Positions 9,438 through 18,485 are shown, counted from the first letter of the stretch. The stretch: 64,000 bases of DNA from DATGMS01 sp035303945 (GCA_035303945.1 DATGQZ010000079.1:15102-79101), one strand, 5' to 3'. Numbers and translations are program-made. The notes: generated from the sequence alone by a model not told the origin.

Positions 9438-11863
9438 ATAGTTTTGCGGAAGTATGGTTTTCCAACCAAGGCTGGACGCCCCATAGTTTTCAAAAGAAAA
9501 CATGGTCAGCAATGGCCAAAGGACATTCTGGATTGCTAAATGCCCCCACAGGCTATGGCAAAACGATGGCTATCTGGTTTGGTATACTGCACCATTATTT
9601 CATCCAAAGAAAGATAAAAAAGGGTAAAGGTCAAAAGCTGCATTGCTTATGGATCACGCCTCTCAGGGCTTTATCTGCAGAAATCTATAAAGCCACCAAT
9701 GTGGTGAGCGAAGATTTAGCCTTGGATTATCAGATCGGCTTACGAACGGGTGATACCTCTACAAAGTTGCGTCAAGAACAGAAGAGGCGACCTCCCCATG
9801 CTTTAATTACTACGCCTGAGAGCATTCATATCATGATGGCCAGCAAGGGCTATATTGACTATTTTTCAGATTTAGAGTTTGTAGTGATTGACGAATGGCA
9901 TGAACTGATGGGCAGTAAAAGAGGCGTGCTCATCGAGCTGGCCTTAAGTCGTCTTAAGGCCCTGAACCCTGGTTTGAAGGTTTGGGGAATTTCGGCCACC
10001 ATAGGTAATCTGGACGAGGCTAAAGACATCTTGTTAGGTCCCAAAAGTGAGGGAGTGCTGATAAGAGCCAGTATCAAAAAGAAGCTGCAGATTGAGACAT
10101 TGTTGCCGGAAGTATTGGAGCGTTTCCCTTGGGCAGGGCATTTGGGTGTGCATATGGCCGAACAGGTCATTCCTATCGTTGAAAACAGTCAATCCACACT
10201 TTTATTTACGAATACGCGCTCTCAAGCTGAAATTTGGTACCGGCAGCTGTTGATGCTTAAGCCAGACTGGGCGGGGATTATAGCTTTGCACCATGGCTCT
10301 TTAAGCAACGAGATCCGGCTATGGGTTGAAGCTGCTTTGCACGAGGGTACTTTGAAAGCTGTGATTTGTACCAGCAGCCTGGACTTGGGAGTGGACTTCC
10401 GCCCGGTGGATACGGTGGTGCAGATAGGCTCTCCCAAAGGCGTTGCCCGATTTCTGCAACGAGCTGGGCGAAGTGGACATCAGCCAGGTGCTTTAAGTCG
10501 TATTTATTTTTTGCCTACTCATTCGTTGGAGATTATGGAAGGAGCCTCTCTTAAGTATGCCATCAAGGAGGGCATGATGGAGCGCCGCATTCCTTATGTC
10601 CGCTCTTTTGATGTATTGATCCAATATCTTGTGACTTTAGCGATTTCGGAGGGATTTCAGGCCGATACCATTTTTAATGAAGTCAAAGCTACTCATTGCT
10701 TTTCTTCCGTTACGGAAGATGAGTTTAATGAATGCCTAATGATGATCACCAAAGGCGGCCGTTCCTTAGGCGCATATGATGAATTTTATAAAGTGGTGTT
10801 AGACAATGGCCTGTATCGGGTCACGAGCCGTAGAATTGCGCACCGACACCTGCTTAACATCGGCACCATCGTAAGTGATGCCATGATGCAGGTCAAGTAT
10901 ATGAGTGGAAAATATTTGGGGACGATTGAAGAATCCTTTATCTCTCGGCTGAAGCCCGGGGATACGTTTTGGTTCTCGGGCAGGAATCTAGAGATGATCA
11001 TGGTGAAGGATATGCAGGTGCTCGTAAGAAACAATACGAGCAAAAAAGGCACAGTGCCTTCCTGGATGGGCGGCAGACTACCAATTTCTATTGATTTAGG
11101 CATTGCTTTACGACATACTATGGAAACAGCACACCACACCTCAGGTAAGGGATCTGAGTTACGGTTTTTGGCTCCATTATTTAAGAAACAAAGTGAAGTC
11201 TCCGCACTTCCCGAAGAGGGAAAGCTGTTGGTAGAATACATTCAGACAAAGTATGGCTATCATCTCTTTGTATATCCCTTTGAAGGAAAGTTCGTGCATG
11301 AGGGGATGGCTGCGGTTATTGCCTACCGACTAAGTAAGATTAGACAGGCTACATTTAGCATTGCAACCAATGAATATGGGTTCGAATTACTCAGTGATGC
11401 CGCTATTCCGGTAGAGGAAGGGATGAAGCGGGGTCTTTTCGATACCGCCAATTTGCTTGCTGATATTCAATTAGGAATTAATACAACAGAGATGGCCCGA
11501 AGGAGATTTAGGGATATTGCCAGCATTGCGGGATTAATTTTTCAGGGATATCCGGGCAAGCCTATGAAGACGAGGCATCTGCAAGCTAATTCCTCCCTGT
11601 TTTTTTCTGTTTTTGAAGATTATGACCCCAATAACTTATTGCTCCGACAAGCCTATGATGAGGTGATGGACTTTCAACTGGAAGCAGCTAGAATGTATGC
11701 GGCTTTTGAACGCATCAGCAGCCATGAGATCAATTTGACATTGCCAACCAAGCTTACTCCTTTTTCTTTTCCTATCTTTGCAGAGTCGTTCCGAGAGAGG
11801 TATAGCAACGAAGACTGGCAAAGCAGGTTGACGAAACTCAAAGAAAGTTTGGACGTACAATAG
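9434..11863 (+). CDS. Ligase-associated DEXH-box helicase (Lhr-like)
   Basis: An 809-residue superfamily 2 DNA helicase. Walker A is APTGYGKT with K43, the DEXH box is D153-E-W-H156, motif III is GISATIG, and motif VI is QRAGRSGHQPG. The C-terminal third carries a winged-helix and Lhr-type region. It is shorter than full Lhr (about 1,400-1,500 residues) and has the size expected for the ligase-associated subgroup. The start codon overlaps the ligase stop by four bases. Its likely job is 3'-5' unwinding of duplex DNA so that the neighbouring exonuclease, ligase and phosphoesterase can process or seal it; the joint pathway is inferred from gene order. Confidence 0.93.
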   Translation: MNSFAEVWFSNQGWTPHSFQKKTWSAMAKGHSGLLNAPTGYGKTMAIWFGILHHYFIQRKIKKGKGQKLHCLWITPLRALSAEIYKATNVVSEDLALDYQIGLRTGDTSTKLRQEQKRRPPHALITTPESIHIMMASKGYIDYFSDLEFVVIDEWHELMGSKRGVLIELALSRLKALNPGLKVWGISATIGNLDEAKDILLGPKSEGVLIRASIKKKLQIETLLPEVLERFPWAGHLGVHMAEQVIPIVENSQSTLLFTNTRSQAEIWYRQLLMLKPDWAGIIALHHGSLSNEIRLWVEAALHEGTLKAVICTSSLDLGVDFRPVDTVVQIGSPKGVARFLQRAGRSGHQPGALSRIYFLPTHSLEIMEGASLKYAIKEGMMERRIPYVRSFDVLIQYLVTLAISEGFQADTIFNEVKATHCFSSVTEDEFNECLMMITKGGRSLGAYDEFYKVVLDNGLYRVTSRRIAHRHLLNIGTIVSDAMMQVKYMSGKYLGTIEESFISRLKPGDTFWFSGRNLEMIMVKDMQVLVRNNTSKKGTVPSWMGGRLPISIDLGIALRHTMETAHHTSGKGSELRFLAPLFKKQSEVSALPEEGKLLVEYIQTKYGYHLFVYPFEGKFVHEGMAAVIAYRLSKIRQATFSIATNEYGFELLSDAAIPVEEGMKRGLFDTANLLADIQLGINTTEMARRRFRDIASIAGLIFQGYPGKPMKTRHLQANSSLFFSVFEDYDPNNLLLRQAYDEVMDFQLEAARMYAAFERISSHEINLTLPTKLTPFSFPIFAESFRERYSNEDWQSRLTKLKESLDVQ

Positions 11864-11957
11864 CGTCGCAAGAAAATCTTGCTTGCGAAAGAATCTCAAT
11901 TATATCACTAAACGCTCTGCGTATTGTCACTCATGAGTGGGAGGCTGCATTCGCTGC

Positions 11958-12599
11958 ATGGAATTTTATCATAAGGAAGAACTGATTCAATTATTACCCG
12001 AGAAAGTGGCGTTTTTGCCACAGCATCAAACGCTGGTAGTAGCAGATATTCATTTGGGAAAAGCTTCACATTTCAGGAAGGAGGGGATTATGATTCCCTT
12101 TCCCTCAGCTTGTCCGGATTTGCAGTGTTTGACGGAATTGATAACGTCATTGCAGCCTCGCAAGGTCGTTTTTCTTGGCGATTTGTTTCACAGTAGCCTG
12201 AACAATGAATGGAATGAGATGAGGGATTTCTTACAACGTTTTCCCCACATCCGATTTATCCTCACTAAGGGCAATCATGACATATTACCTGCTGCAATTT
12301 TTGAAGAGACTTCCATTGAGGTCGTTGATGAATATTGGCTGGGTCGACACCTGGTTTTTACCCATGCTCCCTTGCCCGCTGTTGAGGGAGAGGCATTAAA
12401 TATTGTCGGTCATATACATCCTGGTGTATTGATCAAGGCGAAAGGCAGGCAGAGCTTTCGTTTGCCTTGCTTTTTTCATCAAGGCCATTGTCTTATATTG
12501 CCTGCCTTTGGCCAATTGACAGGTCTTCATATCCTAAAAAAAGGAGCGGATAGCAAGGTGTTTCCTGTACTGATGGATGAGGTAATAGCGCTCCCTTAA
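11958..12599 (+). CDS. pdeM: Ligase-associated endonuclease/phosphoesterase PdeM
   Basis: A 213-residue calcineurin-like metallophosphoesterase. All metal-binding motifs are present: VADIHLGK, FLGDLFHS, TKGNHDI, FTHAPLP and IVGHIHPGV. It is the fourth member of the ligase cassette, where it is predicted to act as a DNA endonuclease or end-trimming phosphodiesterase. I use the ATG at 11958 (MEFYHKEEL); the frame is open to a GTG at 11937 but those seven residues look unrelated. The gap from the helicase is 94 bases. The stop overlaps that of the convergent DsbA-like gene in a shared TTAA. Confidence 0.92.
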   Translation: MEFYHKEELIQLLPEKVAFLPQHQTLVVADIHLGKASHFRKEGIMIPFPSACPDLQCLTELITSLQPRKVVFLGDLFHSSLNNEWNEMRDFLQRFPHIRFILTKGNHDILPAAIFEETSIEVVDEYWLGRHLVFTHAPLPAVEGEALNIVGHIHPGVLIKAKGRQSFRLPCFFHQGHCLILPAFGQLTGLHILKKGADSKVFPVLMDEVIALP

Positions 12600-13294
12600 A
12601 GTACGACAACTTGACGAATTGCTTCCAGTAGAGCGTCATATGGGCGATAACCGGTAATCATCACCCCTTTACCTTGGCTATTGCTGATGGTTAGTGTCGG
12701 GAATCTTCCGATTTTGTTCAATTTTACCTTTTGCAGATCCTTCCGAAAAGCGTCACGGCTTAAATCTCCGTTGTACTCCTTTTTAAAGCGTTCAAGATCA
12801 AAAATTTCAGGATGCTGTTGAACAAGTATGTCTGCTACCGTTGCGATTACTTCCGTTTTAGTAATGTTTTTTCGGTGTTGCATCACCGCCTCACTGAGGG
12901 CATGTAGCATTAACTCGGCAGCTTCATTGGATTGAAGTTGTGCGGTTTTTACCGCTATACAGGCAGGATAAGAAGAAGAGGGAGGGTCGACCATCCAAAC
13001 CATATCATCGATCTTCCGGCCGGTAATATGTCCCGCTTGCATCCACATAGGGCCCATTTGACTGGGATTTTGGATGGAATTAAGTGGATCGGAAAATTCT
13101 TTCCAACTAGGAATTAGTCCACCCATGCAGTATTCTATCGCGATTTGTTCGGGGTGTTCAGCCAACAGCCGTTGTAGCTGAGGCGCCATGCCCCAGCTCC
13201 AGCAGCAGAGAGGATCGGTATAACACACAATAGCTACCTGATCCTGTACTTTGTTAGTGGTTTTTTCTTTACAATAAGGTTCCTTTGTCTCCAT
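12596..13294 (-). CDS. DsbA family thioredoxin-fold protein
   Basis: A 232-residue DsbA/FrnE-like protein with no signal peptide, so probably cytoplasmic. The active-site region reads YTDPLCCWSWGMAPQ; where many relatives have CxxC (DPLCSWCWG), this one has C-C-W-S, so the usual resolving cysteine is absent and the extra cysteine is adjacent. A cis-proline loop, GRFPTL, is present near the C terminus. I start at the ATG at 13294 (METKEPYC), which overlaps the end of the catalase reading frame by 26 bases; the frame continues upstream but inside the catalase gene. Its coupling to the catalase frame hints at an oxidative stress role (inference). Confidence 0.82.
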   Translation of the reverse strand: METKEPYCKEKTTNKVQDQVAIVCYTDPLCCWSWGMAPQLQRLLAEHPEQIAIEYCMGGLIPSWKEFSDPLNSIQNPSQMGPMWMQAGHITGRKIDDMVWMVDPPSSSYPACIAVKTAQLQSNEAAELMLHALSEAVMQHRKNITKTEVIATVADILVQQHPEIFDLERFKKEYNGDLSRDAFRKDLQKVKLNKIGRFPTLTISNSQGKGVMITGYRPYDALLEAIRQVVVL

Positions 13295-14240
13295 TATCCT
13301 TTTTTTCTGCACCATAGGTGCTCCATTGTATATCTTTATCAGGAATAGAAGATTTAATCTCTTCACTTCTGATTTTTCCAAGTTTGGTTTCCGCCTCTTT
13401 CATGGATTCCAAGGTTCTATGGGTTCCCTCAATTTCCTTGTCGAGAAGTCCATTTGTCTGTTCAACCATTGCTAATGGATCAGCCACATACTGCCAGGTC
13501 TCGCCGAGTTGGGTCGAGGTGCCATCATTCCAGGGTCCTTTGAAATCTGCGCCGGAAGACATGTTGTAGTAGGTGTTGCTGTGTCTTGGATCTCCTTGCC
13601 TGATGCCGGGAGGGAAGTTAGGTTGGATTTGGTTCAGTGCGGCCTCAAACATCTGGTAGTGGGCAATCTCCCTTGTCATCAAAAACATAAGTGTGTCTTT
13701 GACGGAAGGATCGTCAGTGAACTTCATCAGGTATTCGTATACAATTTTTGCTCTGGATTCAGCCGCGATATTAGAGCGCAAATCCACGGTGGGGTCGGAA
13801 TTCGCATTTACATAACTGCCCTGCCAAGGAACACCGTTGCTGTCTGTCAATCTAGGCCCCCCGCCAGAAAGCACCCCAAATTGGGGATTTACCATGGCTT
13901 CGTGGATGTAGCCTTCCTTGGCGCTTTTTCCACCCAATAAGGTCATGATCTCCTCTTGATCAGCAATATCTTTTAGCTCTCCCGTCACTCCATCCAACAA
14001 CATCTGAATGGTAGCCCCTACAATTTAGAGGTGGCTAAACTCCTCAGTAGCAATGTCCATCAGCATATCGTATTGATCAGGATACGGATTTTTGACGGAG
14101 AATGCTTGTACGAAATACTGCATGGCTGCTTTTAACTCTCCATTAGGTCCCCCGAATTGTTCCAAAAGCAGGCGGGCAAAACGGGGATCGGGTTTGGATA
14201 CCCTCGCATTAAATTGAAGTTCTTTGACGTGATAAAACAT
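13269..14240 (-). pseudogene. Manganese catalase, interrupted by an in-frame TAA
   Basis: Two segments in the same frame (237 bases apart at their starts) together encode a 323-codon dimanganese catalase, which would disproportionate hydrogen peroxide. Codon 72, at 14025-14027, is TAA where homologues have Glu in the SHLE(I/M)VG sequence, a single-base change from GAA. The ligands on both sides are intact: E35, E67 and H70 before the stop, E161 (AAESRA) and H194 (REIAHYQ) after it. No frameshift or other damage is visible, so this is either a very young pseudogene or a sequencing error. The 71-residue product of normal translation would lack half of the metal site. A downstream restart at codon 80 (ATG at 14003) would lack the first three ligands. 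Confidence 0.88.
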
Positions 14241-14380
14241 GATCGAATTGGTTTAAGTGAAGTTGTTGCTTTTCGTGGTAATGTATTTGCATTAGATCAG
14301 ATTAAAGTCTTCGGCTGACGAGGCAAAATTTACCAAAGCACGTGCCAGCTTAATTTCAAAAAACCATAACTTAAAATACT

Positions 14381-14881
14381 ATGCACAAGGATTTGAAGCA
14401 TGAAGAAGCGATTGCCAAAGTGAAGGACTTGGCTAAAGAAATTAAAATATGTATGTTTTGCACCGATTTGGGAGAGCAGCCCTTTGCTACTCGGCCCATG
14501 GCGGTAAGGGAAGTTGATGATCAAGGCAACCTATGGTTTATCAGTTCTGCCGATAGCCAAAAAAACCTGGAGATCAAGCAGGATGAAGATGTGCAATTGA
14601 TTTTTGCCAAACCTTCCTCTAGTCAATTTTTGTCGCTCTTTGGGAAAGCGGCCATTTATAGGGATCGGGAAAAGATTGAAGGGCTCTGGACCCCGATAGC
14701 GAATGCTTGGTTTGAGGAAGGCAAGAATGATACAAATATTACCGTTCTAAAGGTAAGCCCCATTGAAGCCTATTATTGGGATACCCCTAATGGCAAAATG
14801 GTCACCTTGTTGAAAATCGCAGCTGCCGCACTTACCGGCAAAAGGATGGATACAGGAGAGCAGGGAGAAATTGAAATCTAG
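14381..14881 (+). CDS. General stress protein, pyridoxamine 5'-phosphate oxidase-like (split barrel)
   Basis: A 166-residue split-barrel flavin-binding protein of the general stress protein 26 type. Typical features are ATRPMAVREVDDQGNLWFIS in the first half, DVQLIFAKPS, and the GKAAIYRDREKIEGLWTP segment that precedes the conserved W and the acidic loop. Members bind FMN, FAD or F420 and are often induced by stress; the reaction is not known. It starts 140 bases from the catalase gene and points the other way, and a strong terminator follows it. The divergent layout would fit a shared stress response, though no operator is recognisable in the gap. Confidence 0.85.
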   Translation: MHKDLKHEEAIAKVKDLAKEIKICMFCTDLGEQPFATRPMAVREVDDQGNLWFISSADSQKNLEIKQDEDVQLIFAKPSSSQFLSLFGKAAIYRDREKIEGLWTPIANAWFEEGKNDTNITVLKVSPIEAYYWDTPNGKMVTLLKIAAAALTGKRMDTGEQGEIEI

Positions 14882-14890
14882 AAGTCAAAG

Positions 14891-14924
14891 GGTTGGATGT
14901 TGTGATAAGCATCCAACCTTTTTC
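14891..14924 (+). terminator. Rho-independent terminator after the stress protein gene
   Basis: GGTTGGATG (14891-14899) pairs perfectly with CATCCAACC (14910-14918), followed by five T. Confidence 0.88.
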
Positions 14925-14968
14925 TTAAATAGTTTGAAGTGTGCCTGACAATAGATTCTTTCTAAAAA

Positions 14969-16615
14969 TCATTTGATAAACAGATGGCTCAAGTCTCCTG
15001 TCCTAAACCAGCGGTACCCAAAAGCCTCTAATTTAACTTGATATACCTCGTCTTCGTCTGGAACAATTTCTTCTAGATCAAGCATGCCTATCAGCGACGC
15101 TCCGTTTTTTTGTTTTAGTTCTAAGGAAACTTCGTGCGCGTCATCATCAAAATTATGAATGATGACCAAAGCACTCCCCTCTAGTGAGTACAGCATCACC
15201 AGTACCTGGTCTTGTTTTACAGGTAGTATTTGCCATTCTCCCCAGCCTATTTCCGGACATTCTTTTCGGAGCCGGATAAGTGTGGTCATCCAATTCAACA
15301 TGGAGTCTTTGGCTCTTCTGTTATTTTCTACATTAACATGCTTATAAGCATAAGGACCAGTCGATATTACCGGGTGCACAAGTTTTTTTGCTTCAGAAAA
15401 TCCTGCCTGAGGGGCATTTGCCCAATGCATCGGCGTACGCACGGCGTCTCGCTCTTTTAGCTTCAGGTTGTCGCCCATGTTAATTTCATCCCCATAACGT
15501 ATGACAGGTGTTCCGGGCAGGGAGAACATTAGGCTGTATGCAAGTTCTATCTGCCGCCTATTGCCCAGCAATGGCCCTAGCCTTCTCCTGATGCCACGGT
15601 CATAGAGCCGCATGTTTTCATCAGGTGCAAATTTCTCATAAACCTTTGCCAGTTGCTCCTCGTCCAGACGCCCAAGGTCTAGCTCATCGTGATTTCTTAA
15701 GAAGTTAGCCCATTGTGAGGTGGGAAATTGAATACGGGTGGCCTCTATGGCTTTAGCCAAAGGAGCGACTTCGGCGGTGGCCAGTGTGTAGAATACATGT
15801 TGGTTAACAAAAAAATTGAACATCATATGGATGCCGTCACCTTCTTGGCCGAAATAGTCAGCGCTTTCCTTAGGATCTACATTGGCCTCTCCCAGTAAGA
15901 CGGCATCACCTCGCCGCCATTGCACAAACTTTCGAAATTCTGTGAGGTATTCAAATTTGATGGCCCCTGTTTTTGCACCTGGTTTCTTTGACTCTAGTAC
16001 AAAGGGAACAGCATCCATTCTAAATCCAGCTACACCCAACTCTAGCCAATATCCCATAATTCGTTTTATTTCCTCCCGTACTTCTGGATTGTCCATGTTT
16101 AGGTCGGGCTGAAATTCGTAAAACCTATGGTGATAATAGGATTTTGTCTTTTTTTCGTAAGTCCATGTGGTTTTTTGTACGCCCGGAAATACCATTCCTT
16201 CATTCCAGTCGTCAGGCTTCGTGTCTGACCACACGTACCAGTCCCGATGTTTGGAAGTTTTGCTGCTGCAAGCATCCACAAACCAGGGATGCTTATTGGA
16301 GGTGTGGTTTACCACCAGATCCATCAGGACTTTGATGCCTCTTTTGTTGGCGTGTTTCATAAATTCCACAAAATCGCCGCTGGAGCCATGCCGTGGATCA
16401 ACACCATAATAATCGGATATATCGTAGCCATTGTCTTTGTTAGGAGTAGGCTGAAACGGCGCAAGCCAGACCGTATCGATTCCCATGGCATCCAGATAAT
16501 CCAAGCGCCGGGTTAACCCGTCAAAATCGCCTACTCCGTCGCCATTTAAATCCATAAAGGTTTCGAGATCTAAGCTATAAATGACGGCATTTTTATACCA
16601 TAGGTCTGTGATCAT
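14969..16615 (-). CDS. GH13 alpha-amylase family enzyme, trehalose synthase (TreS)-like
   Basis: A 548-residue GH13 protein. The catalytic nucleophile is D201 (GFRMDAVPF), the acid/base is E243 (LLGEANVD), and the transition-state stabiliser is D310 (FLRNHDELD). MDLVVNHTS (residues 98-106) is region I. The N-terminal start WYKNAVIYSLDLETFMDLNGDGVGDF and the RNHDELDLGRL segment are typical of maltose alpha-D-glucosyltransferase (TreS, GH13_16), which interconverts maltose and trehalose. The length also fits TreS without a maltokinase domain. No signal peptide is present. The exact reaction remains an inference, since oligo-1,6-glucosidases are close relatives. The fused OtsA-OtsB enzyme at 38.9 kb gives the cell another trehalose route. 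Confidence 0.85.
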   Translation of the reverse strand: MITDLWYKNAVIYSLDLETFMDLNGDGVGDFDGLTRRLDYLDAMGIDTVWLAPFQPTPNKDNGYDISDYYGVDPRHGSSGDFVEFMKHANKRGIKVLMDLVVNHTSNKHPWFVDACSSKTSKHRDWYVWSDTKPDDWNEGMVFPGVQKTTWTYEKKTKSYYHHRFYEFQPDLNMDNPEVREEIKRIMGYWLELGVAGFRMDAVPFVLESKKPGAKTGAIKFEYLTEFRKFVQWRRGDAVLLGEANVDPKESADYFGQEGDGIHMMFNFFVNQHVFYTLATAEVAPLAKAIEATRIQFPTSQWANFLRNHDELDLGRLDEEQLAKVYEKFAPDENMRLYDRGIRRRLGPLLGNRRQIELAYSLMFSLPGTPVIRYGDEINMGDNLKLKERDAVRTPMHWANAPQAGFSEAKKLVHPVISTGPYAYKHVNVENNRRAKDSMLNWMTTLIRLRKECPEIGWGEWQILPVKQDQVLVMLYSLEGSALVIIHNFDDDAHEVSLELKQKNGASLIGMLDLEEIVPDEDEVYQVKLEAFGYRWFRTGDLSHLFIK

Positions 16616-16941
16616 AAGAAGACGGGTTTAAATTATGTAGATGGAGTATGAGCTATTAACTTTTAATAGTAAATTTTGCAGAGAATAAGGTATTCGTGTT
16701 TGAACACTGCAATAACTCAATAGTATGCGTTTCCACGTATTATCCCCTGCAAGCCTGTGTAAAAGCATAAACCATGCAAGATCTATAGAGGCAGGAGTTT
16801 GCCGTGATCGATTTGCTTTTATTTGTTGTCGTCAGGCTGTTGTCACATTACGCTTGCTGTTATCGTCTATACAGATAAAAATAGGTACTATCCGATCCGA
16901 TTGTTGGGCGCATCCTTAAGCAATTCCCAAACATCTTTGCT
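16616..16941. other. Intergenic region between divergent genes, 326 bases
   Basis: It separates the TreS-like gene from a small lipoprotein gene. It should hold both promoters, but I see only a small dyad, CTATTAA-CTT-TTAATAG, near 16658-16674, and no clear -33/-7 pair. No coding signal is visible. Confidence 0.4.
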
Positions 16942-17376
16942 ATGATAAATATTAGGCTACTACCACACATTTTGACGCTGCTGCTCATCAGTTGTGTTGA
17001 TGATAGTCCCGCGACCAAATTAGTAGATGTTGAGGGCTTCTCCATTGTAGTACCCGCTGATTGGGATAGCTTTAGAGGCCGGGGGTATGACTCCAAAGTA
17101 GGAGTGATAACGGATGGGAGAAATATACTTACCTATGATTATGGCTGGTACTCCAGCGACTTCAAAAATGAAACGGCTGAAAGCCATGTTCGAATGGTGA
17201 CAACGATTGACGGGAAGCCCGCACACATTGTGATGCCGATTGAAAAGGGGAAAGGTATTATAGGGGTTTATATTGAAGTAGGTGGGCCAATGAGATTTAA
17301 CCTTATGGGTAGGGACATTAAGGATGAAGAAACGGTCATAAACATTTTCAAGTCAATTAGATTTCATGACAATTGA
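16942..17376 (+). CDS. Small hypothetical lipoprotein
   Basis: A 144-residue protein of unknown function. The N terminus is a short lipoprotein signal with lipobox LLISC, so the mature protein would be lipid-anchored at about C18. Aspartates follow the cysteine at positions +2 and +3. The rest is a compact soluble domain of about 120 residues starting VEGFSIVVPADWDSF, a pattern seen in small secreted proteins of the PsbP/MOG1-like fold, but I cannot assign it. It stands alone between the TreS-like gene and the SDR gene, with no operon partner. Confidence 0.6.
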   Translation: MINIRLLPHILTLLLISCVDDSPATKLVDVEGFSIVVPADWDSFRGRGYDSKVGVITDGRNILTYDYGWYSSDFKNETAESHVRMVTTIDGKPAHIVMPIEKGKGIIGVYIEVGGPMRFNLMGRDIKDEETVINIFKSIRFHDN

Positions 17377-17552
17377 TTTTTATCCTATGGGCCAAATGTT
17401 GCTGTCACAGAGAAAGCTTGCAGCCAGTTTTTGTGAAAATGTGGGGTGGGGAGAAAATGTCCCTTTGTAGGTCCTATATGCTTTCAACCACCTTTTTTTT
17501 CTAGGGAGGGGATACGCTTAATAGAGACAAATACCTGTTCTGCGCGTTGTGG

Positions 17553-18338
17553 CTAAACTGATCTAAGTGCTCCTCCATCAATAGGGATACTTGTGCCAGT
17601 GATGTAAGCCGCAAATTTCGAAGCAAGAAAAGCCGCCAAATAGCCGTACTCTTCCGGTCTGCCAAATCTCCTCATAGGAATTTTTTCAGCCGCCTGTTGC
17701 CTCCAAACCTCGAGATTAATGCCCTTTTGCTCAGCTTGTTTTTTATGGAGGGTTTTCAGTCTCTCCGTGTCAAAGGAGCCAGTCAAAATATTATTGACGG
17801 TAATGCCATGCGGAGCAACCTCGTCAGCGAGTGTTTTCGCCCAATTGACCACTGCAGCCCTGATGCTGTTGGAGAGAGCCATGTTGGCTAAAGGCTCTTG
17901 AACGGACATGGAGGAAACATTGATGATTCTTCCAAACTTATTGCCAAGCATATTGGGTAAAGCTAAAGAGGTAGTAAAGCAATAGGTTTTAAAAAGCAGA
18001 TCAAATGCCTCTTGATAATCCTGCACCCCTATATCCATAGCCGGTCCGGCAGCAGGGCCGTGGGTGTTGTTGACCAAGATATCTACGCTCTTTCCATCAA
18101 AATAGGCTTGGATCCGTTCTTGGGAATCATCAAAGTTTTCAAAATCCACGATTAGATAGTCATGTGTTTGATGAGATGGCCGCGGTAATTCTTGAAGCAT
18201 AGTTTTAAGTTTACCTTGGTTGCGGGCCATTAGTGTTACTGTTGCACCACAGGCGGCCAGCTGCAAGGCAATGGCTTTCCCCAATCCGCTGGTGGCTCCG
18301 CCTACTAAAGCACGGTTTCCTTCTAGTGTTATGTTCAT
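17553..18338 (-). CDS. SDR family oxidoreductase with atypical active site
   Basis: A 261-residue classical-type short-chain dehydrogenase fold. The N-terminal cofactor motif is GGATSGLGKAIAL (TGxxxGxG-like), the NNTHGP loop replaces NNAG, and the C terminus has ITGTSIPIDGG. After the catalytic-region serine (NVSSMSVQ), the usual YxxxK is missing: the aligned segment reads ALSNSIRAAVVNWAKTLADE, with no tyrosine. This substitution occurs in a recognised subset of SDR proteins, so the chemistry may differ from a normal ketoreductase. It is divergent from the MarR gene across 164 bases and may be its target. Confidence 0.85.
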   Translation of the reverse strand: MNITLEGNRALVGGATSGLGKAIALQLAACGATVTLMARNQGKLKTMLQELPRPSHQTHDYLIVDFENFDDSQERIQAYFDGKSVDILVNNTHGPAAGPAMDIGVQDYQEAFDLLFKTYCFTTSLALPNMLGNKFGRIINVSSMSVQEPLANMALSNSIRAAVVNWAKTLADEVAPHGITVNNILTGSFDTERLKTLHKKQAEQKGINLEVWRQQAAEKIPMRRFGRPEEYGYLAAFLASKFAAYITGTSIPIDGGALRSV

Positions 18339-18477
18339 ATGCGATTTTTAGCAGCGATTACTGCCGTTTATATATTGCAGAGATGCGCTCCGTGTTGAAT
18401 TTCCAAATTAATAAACAAAAATAAGTCAAACCTATAGAATTTGTAGGGAGTTGGAAAGTAATTAAAAATAATTGCAC

Positions 18478-18485
18478 TATATTTG
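18478..18485 (+). promoter_or_regulatory. -7 promoter element for the MarR gene
   Basis: TATATTTG matches TAnnTTTG exactly and lies 17 bases before the ATG. No TTTG lies at the right distance upstream. Confidence 0.45.

Noticed and set aside
13509..13940. A 143-codon plus-strand frame across the catalase region
   Set aside because: It is antisense to the catalase, whose conserved residues are on the other strand; no start context or homology is visible.
14025..14027. Programmed readthrough or recoding of the catalase stop
   Set aside because: The codon is TAA, which is not used for selenocysteine or pyrrolysine, and no recoding signal is visible.
14025..14240. The 71-codon frame before the TAA as a separate small gene
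   Set aside because: It is the N-terminal quarter of the catalase in the same frame as the rest; alone it lacks half of the metal site.
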